A stretch of 64,000 nucleotides of DNA from Formicarius rufipectus (lineage: Eukaryota; Chordata; Aves; Passeriformes; Formicariidae), in contig VXAU01001356.1 of assembly GCA_013399695.1 (NCBI GenBank), positions 422,356-486,355 on the forward strand, given 5' to 3'. This document shows positions 46,217-58,200 of this stretch, piece by piece. Below the pieces are notes generated by a model. It was not told where the DNA came from. It did no database searches and was given only the letters and a program-made list of their open reading frames with translations. Position 1 is the first letter of the stretch. Every line of letters begins with the position of its first letter. The translations under genes were made by a program, and so were the position numbers.

Positions 46217-48357
46217 TACATAGAATCATAGAATATTTTGGGATGGAAGGGTGCTTTAAAGGCCATCTAGTCCAAACTCCCTGTAATAAGCAGGGACATC
46301 TTCAACTAGATCATCTTGCTCACCACCTGGTCTAACCTGACCTTGAACACTTCCAGTGATAGGATATTAACAACTTCCCTGGACAACATGTTCTGGTTTC
46401 TATTGTCATGGAAGAAAAAATCTTTATATTTAGCCTAAATCTACCCTATATTAGTTTAAAACCATTACTGCTTTACCCAATTGCAACAGGCCCTGCCAGA
46501 AACTTTATCCTCATGTCTCTTTTAAGTCCTCCTTAAGTACTGAAAGACCACAATGTGTCCACAGAGCCTTCTCTTCTCCAGGTTGGACAATACTAACTCT
46601 CTCAGCCTTTCCTCACAGTAGAAGTGCTCCAGGTCTCTGTTCATTTTTATGGCCTTCCTCTGAACTCACTTCAACAGGTCTGTGTCCTTCCTATGCTGGG
46701 TGCCCCAGAGCTGGATGCAGTGCTCCAGGTAGAGTTTCATTAGAGTGGACTAGAGGTCAGAATCTCTTCCTTCAATATGCCGGCCACAATGCTTTTGATG
46801 CAGGATACAAATAGCTTTCTGTGCTGTGAACAAACATTGTCGGCTCATGTGAAGCTTCTCATCCACCAGCACCCCTAAGTTCTTCTCTGCAGGGCTGTTC
46901 TCAATCCACTCATCCTCCAGCCTGTATGGGTGCAGGGAGTTGCCCTTAGCCAGGTGCAGCACCTTGTACCTGACCTTGTTGAATCGCATTAAATTCCCAT
47001 GGACCCCCTTTTTTAACTTGTCCAGATCACTCTGGATGGCATCCCATTTCTCAGGTATGTCAAGTGCAGCACTCAGTTTGGTTTAATCTTCAAATTTGAT
47101 GAGGATGTATCAATACCACTGTCTGTGTCATTGGTGAAGATATTAAAAAGCACATGTCTCAAAATGGACCCCTGAGGGACACCATTTGTCACTGAACTCC
47201 TTCTAGACATTGAGCCAGTGGTCACTACACTCTGTGTTTCACCATCCAACCAATTCCTCATCCACTGAATAGTCCACCCATCAAATCAGTATGTTTACAG
47301 AGAAGGATGTTGTGGGGGACTGTGTCAAAGGTTTTACAGAATTCAAGATAAATGACATCTGTAGCCCTTCCCTTGTCTGCTGATGTAGTCAGCCCATCTT
47401 AGAAGGCCACTAGTTTGGTCAGGTAGGACTTGCCTTTAGTGAAGCCATGCTACTCACTGTTCCCTATGTGCCTTAGCAGGGCTTCTAGGAGGATCTGTTT
47501 CATGGTCTTCCCAGGCACAGAGGTAAGGCTGAGAGGTCCATAGTTCCTGGGGTCCTCCTTTCTACCCTTTTGAAATATGGATAGATTTCCTTTTTTCCCA
47601 GTCACCAGGGACTTCACTTGACTGCCATGAGTTTTCAAATATGATGGAGAGTGGCTCGGCAATTACATCAGTAAATTCCATTAGGCCTATGGAATGCATC
47701 TCATCAGGCCCTGTAGGTTTATATGTGTTCACAATTCTCAGATGGTTACAAACCTGATCTTCACTTACAGTTGGACAGACTGCTCACTCAGTCCCTGCCT
47801 TCTGGTCCACTCACTTGAAAGGTATGGGAAGAAAGATTTTTGGTGAAGACTAAGGTAAAAAAAGTTTTTGAGTACTGTAGCCTTCTTCTTATCTGTTGTT
47901 ACATTTGCCATTCTTGTTTATCAAGGGAGGACTCTTTCTTTGACCTTCCTTTTGTGTCTCACATACCTGTAGAAACCCTTCTTGTTATTCTTTGAATCTC
48001 TTTCAGCTTCACCCCCATTCAGCTCCAGACATGCATTGGCTTTCTGACTCCATCCCTACACAACAGGACTGTGTTCTTGTACTCTTCCCAGAATCCTTAT
48101 CCCTATACCTTTCACTGCCCATGCATTTCCTCTTGACCTTTAGTGTGACCCACAGGCCTTTACTCATCCATGCTGGTCTCTTGCCTTCCTTTATTGGCTT
48201 CTTACAGTTGGGGATGGAGAGATCCTGTGCTCTCTGAAAAGTATCTTTACAGATCTGCAGCATTTTGTGCTGACTTGATTCTGAGGGCAGTTTCCCAGGG
48301 GGACCTGTGGACTAACTACTGCATGATGTCTGGAAATCACAACCAGATCTAGGAAAT
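46217..48357 (-). mobile_element. 2.1-kb antisense CR1 LINE with decayed reverse transcriptase
   Basis: The 3' end is on the left ('agaatcatagaatattttgg'), and the element runs to about 48357. Minus-strand translations, in CR1 order, recover four pieces. The first is a pre-RT segment (near 48260-48010). The second is IFQKGRKEDPRNYGPLSLTS (near 47590-47520), the conserved start of the RT domain. The third is NWLDGETQ...NGVPQGSI (near 47255-47165), whose PQGS box is an RT core motif. The fourth is a C-terminal FNKVRYKVLHLAKGN...PYRLEDEW segment (near 46985-46910). The FADD-type catalytic box region is disrupted by a stop and frameshifts. The copy is dead and 5' truncated, lacking ORF1 and most of the endonuclease. 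Confidence 0.93.
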
Positions 48358-49407
48358 ATATTCTCAACATATATAATAACTTATTCAACTTTGTTTCTCT
48401 TAATTATCTTTTTTTTTTTTTCTTCTTATTCTATTAGCACAGATAGTTACAGAGATTGGAAAGGATTATAATGTGCATGATTAATTTGGATATTAGTGGG
48501 AACCTACATGAAGCATTATTCGTATTTTGCACACTTCTCTCCTTAAAAATTCAATTGATCCCAAAACCAAATAATTTGCAATCTTGCAATCTTGCAATCT
48601 CAGATGCTCAAAAGTAGGACTACTACAGTGAATACTGCCTGTGGTTATTTAATTTGATCTCCCTGTGTGTAAAGGTGGTGAAGTGTAAAGTGAAGATTGC
48701 AGAAACAGTTTATCTGTGCAAAAATGGTAAGACACCTACATTAAATCAGAACTCAGACAGATGGTTCCTATTAAGGACTGGCCTGATCCCAGGTTGAGAA
48801 AGCAGACACAACCCTTTATAGGAATGATTTCTCTTTCAGTCTAACTCCATGTTTTCTATGACCAAACCATGCAGGAAGGGGAGGCTAGAAAAATCCCAAC
48901 TTTTCACTAATCATTTAAAGACCACTAGTAGACTAAAGAAAATTAGAAGCAGATGGAGATTTTGACCATATTCTTGAGTTTTCCAGGCAAGTTCTTTAAT
49001 GTAGAGGGTGAGTAAATAAACTAGAGTCTCACACACACTTATTATTGAAAAAAGAGTAGTTTTGATTTGTATTGATACTAAAGAAACAATAAGAGTAAAA
49101 CTGAAAATACTACATCACAATATCCATGCAAAAAAAGCCCCCCAAAAAACACATAACAATACGCCACCAAAAAACTACAAACAAACATCACCACCCCTCA
49201 AAGTTATTCAGGTAACTTTATTTCTAGGAACCATGAATATGAGGAATTTGGTTTATGAATAAATACAGAAATAAGGATGTGATAGAGGATTCACATCAAG
49301 ATTTATATGCACGTGTCCAGGTAAATTTGATGCATATTTCATAAATTTGATGTATATTTCATATATATATATATGTATGTATGTTCAGCTATGTTTATAT
49401 TGCTGAA
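48358..49407. other. Unique A+T-rich DNA
   Basis: No gene. 'ttgcaatc' is repeated three times near 48580-48600, and an A/C-rich patch lies at about 49130-49200. Confidence 0.5.
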
Positions 49408-49568
49408 TTATAGAATAATTGATTCTGTTTGATAGTTTAGCTCAAATCCCTGCTCAGAGCAGGGGTTTGGTCAGGTTGCTCAAAGCTATATCAGGTCCAG
49501 TCTTGAACACGTTCAGTGATGGAGATTCCATAATCTGAGTAACCTCGTCCAGTATTTGAGCACCCTCG
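49408..49568 (-). mobile_element. CR1 LINE, 3' end fragment (antisense)
   Basis: Begins 'agaataattgattctg' (decayed tail) and continues with 'ggtttggtcaggttgctcaa' and 'cagtcttgaacacgttcagt', antisense 3' UTR of CR1. It ends at the LTR boundary near 49568. Confidence 0.75.
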
Positions 49569-50168
49569 TGTGTGAGAGACTGTATTTGTATCACACTAAA
49601 TTGTTTAATTGGGTAGAATCAGCCAGCTTGTGTGTGTGAGGCCAGCATCCCCACGGCAGCCACGGCAGAGCAGAGAAGCCATGTGGCTGAGCACATGGGA
49701 GCCCTGTGGCTGGGCTGTCAAACAAAGCCCCACCTGGGAGCCCACCCGCATCACTCCCTCTAGAGGCTCTGACTGGCTGCACCACCCTCTCTCTGGCGGG
49801 GAGGGCACTGAGTGGTCAGTAAACTGGATATCCTCCCTGGGAGGGGTGGCCAGTCTAGACAGACTATATAAAAAAAGGAGCACAAGACCTCTGTCTTGTT
49901 CTTTCTCTCAGGATCTACTACCATCATGTGAAAGTCCCAGGCTTCTCTAGGGCCCTTTGGTGGTGGCTATAAAATTCACTCATTCTAACCTTGTTCTTTA
50001 GTCCTTCTTTCTTCTCTTAATCTCTTTTCTTTATTTATTCTGTCCTTGATCTCTTTTGGATAGTTTAAAACCAATGGGTTATATTTTACTGAGGTTGTTG
50101 TGTTTGCTACCTTTGTGAAATGCCTCTGTGTTGGTTGTATGTTATTCCTGTGAACCTTTTGACAAAAT
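49569..50168 (+). mobile_element. ERV LTR (plus strand), same family as 25699-26281
   Basis: It begins TGTGTGAGAGACTGTATTTG. The U3 is GC-rich ('agaggctctgactggctgca', 'gggcactgagtggtcagt', 'cctgggaggggtggccag'). A strong TATA box (TATATAAAA 49865-49873) precedes 'cctctgtcttgttctttctc', followed by a T-rich R/U5 and an end like 'aaccttttgacaaaatg'. It aligns over its whole length with the minus-strand copy 24 kb away. No target-site duplication was recognised. The 92-113-residue frames at 49605-49950 are U3 artefacts. Confidence 0.75.
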
Positions 50169-52607
50169 GTATATTTATCTGTTTATTTGTTACCTGTTTG
50201 TCATTGCTTTCAACACCATACTAAATATCAACACTTTTCTAAACATCTCCAAACTCTGCAGGTAAGCAGTTAAGATTAATTAAAATGTCAACAAATGTTA
50301 TATTAAAATAGGAGAAATATTGCTTTTGAATAAAGCAAAGTATTTGAAGTACAGAAAGTTAGCTCTTTATGTGAAACAAAACAAAAACAAAAAATCAAAA
50401 ACATGAGAGTGAACATCTGCTTTAATCTGTGATTTTGAATGTTGAATTTTTAACTTACAGACCAGAAACCAAAAGCACTTAGATCTGGAGATTTAGCTGA
50501 CCTCTCATGGTAGATGTTTGTCTATAATTAGAAAAAAAAAAAAGCTTACAAAAGCACCGAGAAGATCTTCAGTTTGTTCATTTCAAAGTTATTTGACCTA
50601 TGTAAGAAATGAAGTATTTTTTTAACAAAATAATAGTATGGAAAGAAAATTATGGTCAAGCAATCTAGCCAAAAGATGGTCTTATTAGAAGGAAGTTCTG
50701 TATTCAAAAAATACAATAAAAAATTAATGACAATGTATTTTCAGAGACAGATAATTTTGCTGACATATCTTTACAGGACTGAGGGGTTTTATCTGTCATG
50801 GACCCCACTGATTTTGATATTAGTGTCTTTCCTTCCTCATCTGTGTTCTTTTTGTGTTTGTTTTGTTGTGTTTTATACTGTAAAATACCATATGAGATAT
50901 ATTGCACCTTGCTGTGATGTTTTTGGCATTATGTTAAGATAGATGAAACATTAATAAAACTAAAAGCTCCAGGAGGATTTGAACACATTAACATTTAATT
51001 TAGTAATTGAAAGTTGGAACTGTCACCTTACTTGTCACAATATAAAATTATTTTTACAAGATAGGTAGTGCTGTGTGTCTACACAGAACTATAAAGGGTG
51101 GGTGGGAGATCCCCATAAACTTAGGATAAAGAGCCTGCTTATTAAATTTGTCTATTCAGCTTTTCCTGTTTATCTCTGAATGCCCTGGGTAGTATATCTC
51201 TAATTACTGGGGAGGTTATGGCTGAATATTTTTTCTTTTTTTAGCATGAAAGATAAAGGGCAAACTTTAAAACTTTCTTCCATTTTGACTAATATTTTTC
51301 AAAAATAGAGGAAAATAATCTTCTGCACTGTAGTAAAGAACTATAGGAAACTTGTGATTATTAATTTCAAAATCTTCAATATGCAGTATTTCATTATTAA
51401 GGTACATACTAAGCCCAAACTAAAACAAGATGAACTCAAAAGCATTAGTATTGCAAGCTATCAAAATCAATATGTATTTCCTGAAAATCAGTTTGCTAAA
51501 TGTGAGATTTTAAATGCTTGCATAAATTAAGCAAACGCCTGTGGAGTTGTTCGACCTATATGTTTAATTTGACTTTTTTGCATGATGTTAGGCTAATAAC
51601 TTAGTGCCAGTATCATACATCAGGTTATATTAAGCACCAACGTTTTCCAAGATTGGTTTATGTTACCCATCAAATTTACCCCTTCCTTTTTGGCATTGTA
51701 AATTTCCTTAGTCTTAACTATCAAATGAATTGATAATAATGTGATTTGCAGTTAAATAAAGTGTGTGTGGGAAAATCTTCTGACTGTAGACAAGGTGGAC
51801 TGATGAGTGGCTGTTAATTCAGGGAAAGTCTTCTGATTATTCTTCTGGGATGCTTTGTGAATACTGTGAATGCTTTCTCTAGCATTTAACACAGGTGCAA
51901 GCATTTTAACTTCAAATTGAAACAATTGTATATCCAAAGTATGTGCTATACCCGTAGTAAAGAATTACTTGGCAGATAATCTCATATTGGATTGGTCATT
52001 CTCAAATCATTTTTTTTAATTAAAAGAATGACTGTATATTATAGTCTTTGTCAGACAAATACATTTATATTTACAACAATTTAAAATTTTAGAATAAATT
52101 GCGAGGGCTGTAAAAGATGGGGTTATTCACACATGCACATGAGCTAGTTTGTGGGGTTCCTGAGGGAAATTCTGCATTTAGCTATAGCAGTTTACCCACT
52201 ACTTAGTGCTATCTGTGCCCTTATTTTAAACATACTGTAAAAAAATGTGATGTATTAATCTGAGGGTATCATGGCAATTTTGTTACAGACATTCTAACGT
52301 AAGCCTGCTGCAATGCTTAATTATGCAGGAGTAAATTCTGGTTATGTATAGGTCAAAATGTTTTGATTCTTGGGACTGTTTTTATAATAAACTGAGGGTT
52401 TTTTCATAATAAACTGATGTCAGAATGTCTTTAAGCATTTAAGTGAAATGATTTTGATTTTGTAATCTGTTCAGTCAAAAAAAAAAAAAACAACCCAAAC
52501 CCAAAAAAACTCACCAAAATTAAAAAATATTTTCATCAATTCCATTTTTTTTTCCAACTAGGGATCTTAAGCCAGACTTAGAAAAACCCTTTGTCAACTA
52601 AACCTGA
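50169..52607. other. Unique A+T-rich DNA
   Basis: No gene established. The minus frame at 51752-51937 has mixed composition, but no domain and no supporting splice sites were recognised. Poly(A) runs lie near 50531-50542 and 52476-52490. Confidence 0.45.
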
Positions 52608-52634
52608 AATTGTCTAGTTTTGAACTAGACAATT
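52608..52634 (+). repeat. Perfect inverted repeat (12-bp stem, 3-nt loop)
   Basis: aattgtctagtt (52608-52619) pairs perfectly with aactagacaatt (52623-52634) around the loop ttg. Confidence 0.95.
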
Positions 52635-53965
52635 AAAATATGTCAATCCAAACACGCTCCAGTATCTGCCTAGACATGCTTTGTTTAATCTGAAAGCCAT
52701 TTGAGTGCTCCCAAGAGGCGAAGCTGCTATCAAATCACACGGGACACATAGAAACACTGCATCCTCACAAAATGCAATAACAGTTGTTTTCTTATTTAAA
52801 AATAAAAAAAAATGTTATTGTTTATACAACACTACTACTAAAACCACTTACCCCAAGAAAACAAAAAAGTTTAATAAACCCACTCAAGCTTAAGCATGGA
52901 AACCCACATTTTACCTGCAGAATGTGCAACTTATCAGCTAGAGTTTGGGCTGCATGATAGACAGACATAGTGACAAAAGTAAGAAATTTGTTTAAGGGCT
53001 TTCTGTTCAGGCCAAACCATTCCTAATTTTGGATTTTAAGAAAGAAATTTTAACTGTTTAAATTTTGATGTTTTTCTATTTGAACAATTAAGTATCCATG
53101 ATAGCTCCACTGTCCTGGCAGACTGGTCATAGGAACTTAAAAAGACCCACAGCCTACCTGGTGTAGAGGCAGGATATGATTGTGTCTAGAATGGCACTTG
53201 GAACACACTTGAACACTCAAATCATTCTCCAGCAGGGCAGAGCATTTGAGAATGTTTTATCCTATGAATTTATGTTTTTTTTTTCGGCCTGAACTAGGTT
53301 ATCATGTAGAAAAGGATTTTGATCTTTTTAAACACTAAGATTTTTGGTATTCAAGAGCTCTGTAAGTCTTTACGTGAACTACAAAAAACATTTTCCAAAA
53401 GTATGTTTCCATTTCAAATAGTTTATAACATGTTATAGAGAATGTGTAATAAATTGCTACTGCTTATTGTGCATAAATAATAAATACTATATTGAACCTA
53501 AATCAACATTGTTGCATTATTAAAAGGTCATCACAAGGCATATTAGGAAACACATTTTAAACACTAGCATTTAATACAATACTTTTAGATCTGCTTTTAA
53601 GAGTACAATGTATTTATTCATAAAGCATCTCACAGGAAAACATCTCAAAGAGTGTCAAATACATCCCAGCAGGGTTTGTGACTCAATTTTACATAAACAG
53701 ATTATAAAATCTAGGTTTGCCACATTTGCAGATAAATGTGAGATGAAAACGTGACACTTCAATGCAGTTTTTAAACACTGACAAATCTGAATCAAAATGT
53801 AACAGGAAATGACTACATAGACTGATAAAACCCATAGTATTTTTACATTATTTTTCTGGACATCTTCTCTAACAGCATAAGTTAGTTACTGTTGATTGAT
53901 AGAGAATTTGTTCTTTTTGTATACAAACTACTTATGAAGTTATCTTCTGCTTTTATTCTATTTCA
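52635..53965. other. Unique A+T-rich DNA
   Basis: No gene or known repeat. Confidence 0.5.
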
Positions 53966-55340
53966 TAGAATTGTAGAACCATAGAATAGTTTGGATTGGA
54001 ATGACCATCTGGTCCAATCATCCTTCACTGAGCAGGAACATCTTCAACTAGATCACAGAATAACAGAACAGGTAAAGCTGGAATGGGCATCTAGTTGGTC
54101 ATCTAGTCCAACACATATCCTAGAGCCAGTTCACATAGAGCAGTTTGTACAGGATGATATCCAGAAGGGTTTTGAATATCTCCAGAGAAGCAGGCTCCAC
54201 AAACCATCTGGGCAGCCCGTTCCAGTGCTCTGTCACCCTCACAGTAAAGAAATTCTTTCTTACATTCAAATAGAACTTCCTATATTTCTCTCAAGCCTGT
54301 TGTCCCTGTCCTTTCACTGGTGACTACTGAAAAGAACCTGGCCCCATCCTCTTCATGCTTGTCCTCAGTATACTCATATGCATTGACAAGGTTCCTTTCC
54401 AATCTTCTTTTCTTCATGTTAAACAGGCTCAGTTTTCTCAACCTCCTCATAAAAGAGATGCTCCAGTCTCCTGATCATCTTCCTAGCCATCTGCGGGACC
54501 TGCTTTAGTAGCTCCATGTCTCTCTTGTACTGTGGAGGCCAGAATAAGACACAGTAATTCAGATACAGCCCTACTAGGGTTTAAGAGAAGGGCATGTTCA
54601 CCTTCCTCAACCTGCTGGCAATACTCTTCCTAATTTACCGCAGGATACCATGAGCCTTATTGGCCACAAGGGCACATTGTTGGCTCATGGACAACTTGTT
54701 TTCTGCCAGGAACCCCAAGTCTTCTGCAAAGCTGCCTTCCAGCAGATCAGTCCCCAGCCTGTACTGGTGCATAGGGTTATTCTTCCCCAGGTGTAGGGCC
54801 CTGCATTTGCTTTCATTGAATTTTAGATTGTTTTGCTCTGCCCATCTCTCCAATTTGTCAAGGGCCTTCTGAAGGGTTGCACAGACCTCAGGGGTCCCAA
54901 TGACTCCTCCCAGCTTTGTGTTGTCAGTAAACTTGCTGAGAAGTCAGTCTGTCCCTTCGTTCAAGTCATTGGTGAATAAGTTAAGTAATTCTGGGCTTGG
55001 TATCAACCCTTGGGGGACACCACTAGTGACAAGCCTCCGGCTAGACTCTGTTGCACTAGTCACAACACTCAGAGACCAGCAATTCAGTCAGTTCTCAATC
55101 CACCTCTCCATACACTCATCCAGCCCTCACTTTCTGAACTTGCTATGAGGGTATCATAGGAAATGCTGTCAAAAACCTCAATGAAGTTAAGATAGACAAC
55201 ATCCACTGCTTTCCCCTCATCTATACAGATCAGGTACTTGTCAAATCATAGAAGACCGATGAAGCATGATTTCCTTTTGGTGAATCCATGCTAACTACTT
55301 ATAATTTTATTCCACATGCTTAACAGTGACATCCATAAGG
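53966..55340 (-). mobile_element. Antisense CR1 LINE, RT C-terminal region to 3' end
   Basis: The left edge carries two successive CR1-tail-like starts ('ccatagaatagtttgg' near 53980 and 'cacagaataacagaacagg' near 54055), suggesting one CR1 3' end inserted into another. The 3' UTR follows. Minus frame 54853-54635 gives NLKFNESKCRALHLGKNNPM and then DLGFLAENKLSMSQQCALVA, the conserved CR1 ORF2 C-terminus. Further right is antisense RT region ('cttgggggacaccactagtg'). Broken frames throughout. Confidence 0.92.
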
Positions 55341-55344
55341 AATT

Positions 55345-55855
55345 CCTCCTTCACATCAAACCCTGTGTTTAGTTTTGGGCCTCTTACTATAAGAGAGATA
55401 TCGAAGTGCTGGAGTGAATCCAGAGATGGGTGACTAAGCTGGTAGAGGGTCTGAAGCACAGGTCTTATCAGGAGCAGCTGAGGAAGCTGGGGTTGTTTGG
55501 CCTGGAGAAAAGGAGTCTTAATGTAGACCTTATTCCTCTCTACAACTACCTGAAAGGAAGTTGCAGCAAGATGTGGCTTGGTCTCTTCTCCTAGGTAACA
55601 AGTAATAGAACAAGAGAAAACAGGCTCAAGTTGTACCAGGGGAGGTTTAGGAAATTGGGAAAAAATCTCCATGGAAACAATTGTCAAGCATTGAAACAAG
55701 CTGCCCAGGGAAGATATTGAATTACCATCATTGGGAGAAATTAAAAGACATTGCACTTAGGGACATACTTTAGTGTTGGACTTGGCAGTGTTAGGTTAAG
55801 GGTTGAACTAAATAATCTTAAAGGTCTTTTCCAGCCTAAGTGATTCTGATTCTAT
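55345..55855 (+). mobile_element. Sense CR1 LINE 3' fragment, head-to-head with the previous copy
   Basis: Sense CR1 blocks are 'gaagctggggttgtttggcc', 'ggagaaaaggagtctta', 'accaggggaggtttaggaaa', 'gggttgaactaaataatctt' and a tail 'agtgattctgattctat'. It starts within a few bases of the right end of the antisense copy, so the two CR1 pieces point away from each other. Confidence 0.9.
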
Positions 55856-56915
55856 AGAATGAGGAAATATAATTATTAGCAATTATAAACACAATATTGT
55901 TGCCATATAGTAAAAACATTTCTGTTTCTGAGGAAATATTACAGAAATATGGGGTTATGAGGCTTATCTTTTTAAGAATCCCTACCCATTTTTATACCAA
56001 TTACTTCTCTTTTCCATGTAGTTACTTATTGTTCCTATTAAACATAGTCTACTTTCTTATATGGAATCTATGTCTTTTCTTTATCTTGACTGTCTGTTAG
56101 AGTGCCAGTTTTATTTAAGGGGTATACTGTGTCTAAGAGACTTTGAGTATTTGAAGTCATTCTAGAGCACATCAGAAATGAACAAATGCATATGACTAGA
56201 ATTTGGTCTCTAAAGCTGACAGGAACTTTTATTTTCTTCAATTTCTGTCCTTTCTAGATTACAGAGGTAAAAAGCTAATATAACGCAAATGAAAAATCTC
56301 AATTAACGCAAAAGACAATCCTGAAGTACCAGACTTAATCCTTAGGTCAGTCCAACTACTCTGCTGAATATTTCCCATGCATTTTAGACCTCTTAATTTT
56401 CAAATTTTTTAAAGGCTCTACTGTTAATCAATGTTAACCTACCTGCTTAACAGATGATGAATATTGTATTAATTGGAGTGATTTTTTGATCCTTGAAATT
56501 TTTTTACTTTAACCTTGTATGAAAATCCTATCTAGCCTGCAGAACACAGCAGGTCAGGTTGTATTTAATTTAAAGGGTAATATCCTGAGAACTGATTGCT
56601 TGTAAAGTTTCATATACATTAATTTACCAACAACTTAATAACAGTGAAAATGATTCCATGGAATTGCGAACATCTCTCAGATCATGATGTATACTTACAT
56701 TTCTCATTAAATTACTTTTATCTGGGTAACCTTTGTGGGACAGAGTTACAAAAGTACACATCTTGCTTTCTGGGAGAATCTGGCAAGCAGTTTCATGATT
56801 CACTGGTATCAGCTATTAACATTAAAAAATATTTCTGGACACCAACTACTTTTTATCTTTCGGCAGGAGTTACAATAAGTACCAGTGGAAGAATTTTTGG
56901 TTCAAAAAATACAGG
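55856..56915. other. Unique A+T-rich DNA
   Basis: No gene. The 109-residue frame at 56644-56973 runs into the LTR start and lacks a recognised domain. Confidence 0.45.
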
Positions 56916-57324
56916 TGTCCCGGCTTTGTTCAGAACAGGGTTAATTTTTTGCAGTAGCTGTGAAGGGACATAGCCAGGCGCATATACCACTATAATCCTA
57001 TACCCATATACTCCTATACCACTTCATACCAGTGCTGACATTAGGGAGAAGGAAATCTCACTTAGGATGAGAAGGGTGTTCCTTCTGATGGAGAAGCATG
57101 GTGGGCAGAATGGTCTGAAACTGTTTATTGTCAGGGGGGATTTTCCATGTAAATAATTTCTTTGTCTTATACCTTTTGTTATTTATATTGTTGCTGTAAT
57201 TGTCTTTATTTCAACTCATGATCTTTACTTTTTGTGCTTCCAGTGCGAGGGGGAAGATTAGTGAGAGGCAGTGTGGTTTTAGCAAGAGCACTAAATTGGA
57301 GAATACCATTGCTAAATGACAACA
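56916..57324 (+). mobile_element. Solo ERV LTR with exact 5-bp TSD
   Basis: It starts TGTCCCGGCTTTGTTCAG and ends 'accattgctaaatgacaaca', flanked by exact ACAGG repeats (56911-56915 and 57325-57329). It shares 'aacagggttaatttttt' (versus 'gacagggttaattt'), 'tttctttgtcttatacctt', a T-rich R segment, 'attagtgagaggcagtg' and 'ctaaattggagaatacca' with 20858-21259. A small degenerate 'tcctatacc' repeat at 56975-57020 is specific to this copy. 409 bp, no internal sequence. Confidence 0.9.
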
Positions 57325-58039
57325 ACAGGAAAGGGAACTACATCACGCAGTTCCTTTTAGAGTACCTTTTAATTAGTGTATTAGAATGGAAAATCTGTCT
57401 TGTTTTAACCATGCTCTCTTGTGCATTACAATGAAACTAAAATTCTGTAACACTGTATAATTTATATCTAGTTTACTAAATTAGTCAACTAATTTAGATG
57501 TTCCTGTGCATACAAAATAAATGTATTGATTTTATAGGCAGTAGAAAGGGTTAAGGATTTCTTATGGCCTTCTGAGGACAATTTGAAATGTGAATATTTT
57601 TCCATTCATTGAATAAGAAAACCAGACATTTCTGTGCAAAGTTTAAATGCTTGTACACATTTAGTGGGGTACCAAATAGAAATGGCCTAGGGGGATAGCT
57701 GTCTGAGTGTGTGTTCTATGAGTCACATTTGATTATACAGTCAGCCAGGGACTTAGAATTCAGAACATTTGCAAGTAAGGTCTAGTACATACTTTTTTTT
57801 TTTTTTTTTTTAATCCCTGCTGGTCAAACAGTTCCCAAAAGTAGCAAATTTGGATTAAAAGTTCCTTTCTCCCAGAGTGGGTATGAATCCGTTCTACATT
57901 ATTTTACAACCGTTCTTCAAATATTAGACTATGTGATACCCTGGGACATGACAATCTTAAGCCTTAAATTAACTAAGCTACAAAGGAGAGTGTAACTCTA
58001 AAATTTTGGAAGTCAAGCAAGCAATGTAGGAAGTTGTCT
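57325..58039. other. Unique A+T-rich DNA
   Basis: No gene. A poly(T) run at 57791-57810 and a 9-bp inverted repeat (ctaaattag / ctaatttag, 57476-57497). Confidence 0.5.
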
Positions 58040-58200
58040 TATCTGAGCAGGGATATCAGTCAGCAATTTTGGTGAAGAAGAAAAGTGTATGGACTTTGGA
58101 AGCAAAGATTGGAAACTTTGGAGGACTACAGAGATGCTGTTCACCAATGTAGGAAGACAATTTATGCAGCACAACTTCAACACTTTCAAATATGTTCCTT
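58040..58200 (+). mobile_element. CR1-like ORF2 linker fragment
   Basis: The translation KVYGLWKQRL followed by EDYRDAVHQCRKTIYAAQLQ resembles the conserved helical linker between endonuclease and reverse transcriptase in CR1 ORF2 (LW...EEYR..V..CR..IR.AKAQLE pattern). Neither the endonuclease nor the RT is present on either side, so it is a small isolated remnant. Chance similarity cannot be excluded. Confidence 0.5.

Noticed and set aside
46750..48263. Intact CR1 reverse transcriptase gene on the minus strand
   Set aside because: Motifs are present in order, but stops and frameshifts separate them and the catalytic box region is broken, so it is not an active element.
51752..51937. Minus-strand 61-codon frame with plausible composition
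   Set aside because: No splice sites, homology or conservation could be shown from the sequence.
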